DNA from: Bacillus sp. 491mf
GTDB lineage: Bacteria; Bacillota; Bacilli; Bacillales; Bacillaceae_G
Assembly: GCF_900112415.1 (NCBI RefSeq)
Contig: NZ_FOLV01000002.1
Coordinates: forward strand, 266,940 to 330,939
DNA length: 64,000 bases
Direction: 5' to 3'
Below, one piece after another: positions 62,123-64,000 of the stretch. Within the stretch, counting starts at the first letter, position 1; every line of letters begins with the position of its first letter. The position numbers and the translations under genes are program-made. The notes under the pieces were generated by a model. That model was not told where the DNA came from and did not search any database. It saw only the letters and a list, made by a program, of their open reading frames with translations.

Positions 62123-63601
62123 ATGTCAATGATACAAGTTCAAGACTTAACTTTTTCATACCCAGGTAACTTTGATAATATTTTTGAAGGTGTAAACTTT
62201 CAAATAGATACAGATTGGAAATTGGGCTTTATTGGTAGAAACGGACGAGGTAAAACGACATTCTTTAATTTGTTATTAGGGAATTATGAATATAGTGGGA
62301 AAATCACTGCTTCGGTAGAATTTAATTATTTTCCTTATCCAGTTTCGGATAAGAACAAGTTTACTTATGAAATTCTTGAAGAAATTTGTCCCCAAGCAGA
62401 AGATTGGGAATTTCTGCGTGAAATATCCTATTTAAATGTTGATGCTGAGGTTATGTACCGACCATTTAAAACATTATCAAATGGAGAACAAACAAAGGTG
62501 TTGCTTGCTGCACTGTTTTTGAATGAGGGTCAATTTCTATTAATTGATGAGCCAACAAATCATCTAGACACTGATGCACGAAAGATGGTCTCTGCTTATC
62601 TAAGGAAGAAAAAAGGGTTTATTTTAATTTCACATGACAGAATCTTTTTAGATGGATGTGTTGACCATATTTTATCTATAAATAGAGCGAATATTGAAGT
62701 TCAAAGTGGTAACTATTCTTCTTGGAAGTTAAATTTTGATAGACAGCAGGAACATGAGGAGGCTACAAATGAGCGTCTACAAAAAGACATAGAGAGATTA
62801 AAACAGTCTTCAAAGCGTTCAGTAGGTTGGTCTCATCAAGTGGAAGCTTCCAAAAATGGAACAAGGAATTCAGGATCTAAGTTAGATAAGGGTTTTGTAG
62901 GACATAAAGCGGCCAAGATGATGAAGAGAGCGAAGAACATTGAATCAAGGCAACAAAAAGCTATTGAAGAAAAGTCAAAATTACTAAAAAATGTAGAGAA
63001 AACTGAGTCGTTAAAATTAGAACAATTGAAATTTCAGTCAAATGAATTGGTTGTTTTGGCTGATGTGTCTGTTAAGTATGATGACCAAATAGTAAATGAA
63101 CCAATTAGCTTCATAGTTGAACAAGGGCACCGAATTGTACTTGATGGAAAGAATGGAAGCGGGAAAAGTAGTATCCTAAAGCTAATTCTAGGACATTCAA
63201 TACAGCATACAGGCTCAGTTAATTTAGGTTCAGGACTCATCATTTCCTATGTCGAGCAAGATACTTCTCATTTGAAGGGATCGTTATCGGACTTTATTGA
63301 AGAGCACGAGATTGATGAGACGTTATTTAAATCCATCCTACGTAAGATGGATTTTGACCGAATTCAATTTGAGAAAGATATATCTCATTATTCTGGCGGA
63401 CAAAAGAAAAAGCTGCTTATCGCTAAAAGTTTATGTGAAAAAGCTCATTTATATATATGGGATGAACCATTAAACTTTATTGATATTTATTCGCGTATGC
63501 AGATTGAAGAGCTTATTCAACAATTTAATCCAACAATGGTTATTGTTGAGCATGATAAGACATTTCAACAAACAGTTGCAACAAAAACTATATCTATGTA
63601 G
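62123..63601 (+). CDS. ABC-F ribosome-protection protein, Lsa type
   Basis: 492 residues, two ABC domains and no membrane part. Domain 1: GRNGRGKTT, LSNGEQTKV, LLIDEPTNHLD. Domain 2: GKNGSGKSS, YSGGQKKKL, YIWDEPLNFID. A charged linker between them (about 190-300) reaches the ribosome. The sequence is of the Lsa group, which dislodges lincosamides, streptogramins A and pleuromutilins. Exact spectrum cannot be told from sequence. aaaggaggaa site and a leader with two micro-ORFs. Confidence 0.88.
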   Translation: MSMIQVQDLTFSYPGNFDNIFEGVNFQIDTDWKLGFIGRNGRGKTTFFNLLLGNYEYSGKITASVEFNYFPYPVSDKNKFTYEILEEICPQAEDWEFLREISYLNVDAEVMYRPFKTLSNGEQTKVLLAALFLNEGQFLLIDEPTNHLDTDARKMVSAYLRKKKGFILISHDRIFLDGCVDHILSINRANIEVQSGNYSSWKLNFDRQQEHEEATNERLQKDIERLKQSSKRSVGWSHQVEASKNGTRNSGSKLDKGFVGHKAAKMMKRAKNIESRQQKAIEEKSKLLKNVEKTESLKLEQLKFQSNELVVLADVSVKYDDQIVNEPISFIVEQGHRIVLDGKNGSGKSSILKLILGHSIQHTGSVNLGSGLIISYVEQDTSHLKGSLSDFIEEHEIDETLFKSILRKMDFDRIQFEKDISHYSGGQKKKLLIAKSLCEKAHLYIWDEPLNFIDIYSRMQIEELIQQFNPTMVIVEHDKTFQQTVATKTISM

Positions 63602-63689
63602 TTCAAAGTGAATGATTGAAGATATAATCAGTAAATCAAGTCATTAAACTATAGGATGCTTTAATGGAGTGATGAAAAAAGCCTAATTT

Positions 63690-64000
63690 CTCTATGGTCT
63701 TATCCCCTTTAAGTAGACATTCAAAAAAACCTTCATGATAAGATGAAGGAAAGAATGAAACTTGGAGGGGATTTTTCTATGGCGAAAAAGGGACAACAAT
63801 TTCAATCCTACACGGAAGAATTTAAGTTAGATGCCGTTAGGGCCTATGTGAATGGGTCCGAAAGTTATCAAAGGCTCTCAGAACGATTAGGTATTCGAAG
63901 TTGTACACAATTAAAGGTTTGGGTGAAAAAATGGAAAAATGGTGAACCATTTGATGAACGTAGTAAAGGTAATGCACCGTTTAAAGGACAACCACGTACA
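63690..64000 (+). mobile_element. IS3-family insertion sequence, left part
   Basis: The first transposase gene of an IS3-type element begins at 63779. The left end is somewhere between about 63690 and 63735 (…CCCCTTTAAGTAGACATTC); it cannot be fixed without the right end, which is outside the window. Confidence 0.6.
63779..64000 (+). CDS. IS3-family transposase OrfA, partial
   Basis: 74 codons are visible: MAKKGQQFQSYTEEFKLDAV…SYQRLSERLGIRSCTQLKVWVKKW is the helix-turn-helix of IS3/IS150-group OrfA (HTH_Tnp_1). ATG follows ttggagggg. Cut by the window end; OrfB with the DDE residues should follow. Confidence 0.85.
   Translation, partial: MAKKGQQFQSYTEEFKLDAVRAYVNGSESYQRLSERLGIRSCTQLKVWVKKWKNGEPFDERSKGNAPFKGQPRT

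Noticed and set aside
63602-63690. Exact left inverted repeat of the IS3-family element
   Set aside because: Cannot be set because the right end lies outside the window; only an approximate boundary is given.

Overview
The window comes from a low-GC Firmicute, almost certainly a member of the Bacillus cereus group. Gene order over long stretches follows the B. subtilis ypo-ypp-yps-ypb-ype region (nth, ypoC, ponA, recU, yppC-G, cotD, ypsA, gpsB, rnpB, ypsC, ypvA, ypwA, xpt-pbuX, dynA, ypbS, ypcP, ypdQ, ypeP, ypeQ, cspD). Between genes lie several copies of a ~155-bp element, three of them flanked by TTTAT, which matches what is known of the B. cereus-group repeat bcr1. All gene names rest on recognition of protein sequence and order; no search was run.

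Layout. 1-8.4 kb: end of nth, ypoC, the recU-ponA pair, the small yppC-G genes with a TTG-started spore protein (sspM-like), repeat elements and the spore-coat gene cotD. 8.4-15.7 kb: ypsA, gpsB, RNase P RNA, a THUMP rRNA methyltransferase, a DinG-type helicase, an M32 carboxypeptidase and a GNAT enzyme. 15.7-22.1 kb: a ba3-type terminal oxidase operon on the minus strand, the guanine-riboswitch xpt-pbuX operon, a DUF418 membrane protein and a two-Fur-box unit encoding a 28-residue peptide. 22.2-33.4 kb: the double dynamin DynA, GNAT/ypbS/sulfurtransferase genes, a tandem pair of 6S-like RNAs, a lipoprotein / ATP-grasp ligase / DUF350 operon, an M-box magnesium riboswitch in front of a truncated P-type ATPase, and the exonuclease ypcP. 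33.4-46.5 kb: repeat-rich DNA, an FbpB-like gene, RNase H-like genes, a preQ1 riboswitch with queT, cspD, an acetate-type symporter pair and a MerR-regulated MATE pump.

46.5-56.5 kb looks like a low-oxygen / nitric-oxide island: DUF1858 and DUF438-hemerythrin-PAS proteins, a YwiC-like membrane protein, a flavodiiron protein / FAD reductase / rubredoxin operon, a CRP/FNR-type regulator and an NfsA-like nitroreductase. Four TGTGA-N6-TCACA-like boxes in this island lie at the same distance, centre to -10 start 29.5 bp (about -41.5 from the inferred start), from a -10 hexamer. This suggests one local regulon, probably controlled by the encoded FNR-type protein or the chromosomal Fnr. 56.5-64 kb: an ArsR-like regulator with an ABC-2 exporter and a Nudix enzyme, an HD-domain nucleotidase, an Lsa-type ABC-F ribosome-protection gene with a leader holding two micro-ORFs, and the start of an IS3-family element cut by the window edge.

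The best leads are the local FNR-type regulon (including a micro-ORF split by a repeat whose removal restores an open frame), the M-box-controlled truncated ATPase with its leader ORF, the Fur-controlled micropeptide, the Gly-Gly lipoprotein/ATP-grasp operon, and a 120-bp GC-rich element nested in a bcr1 copy.
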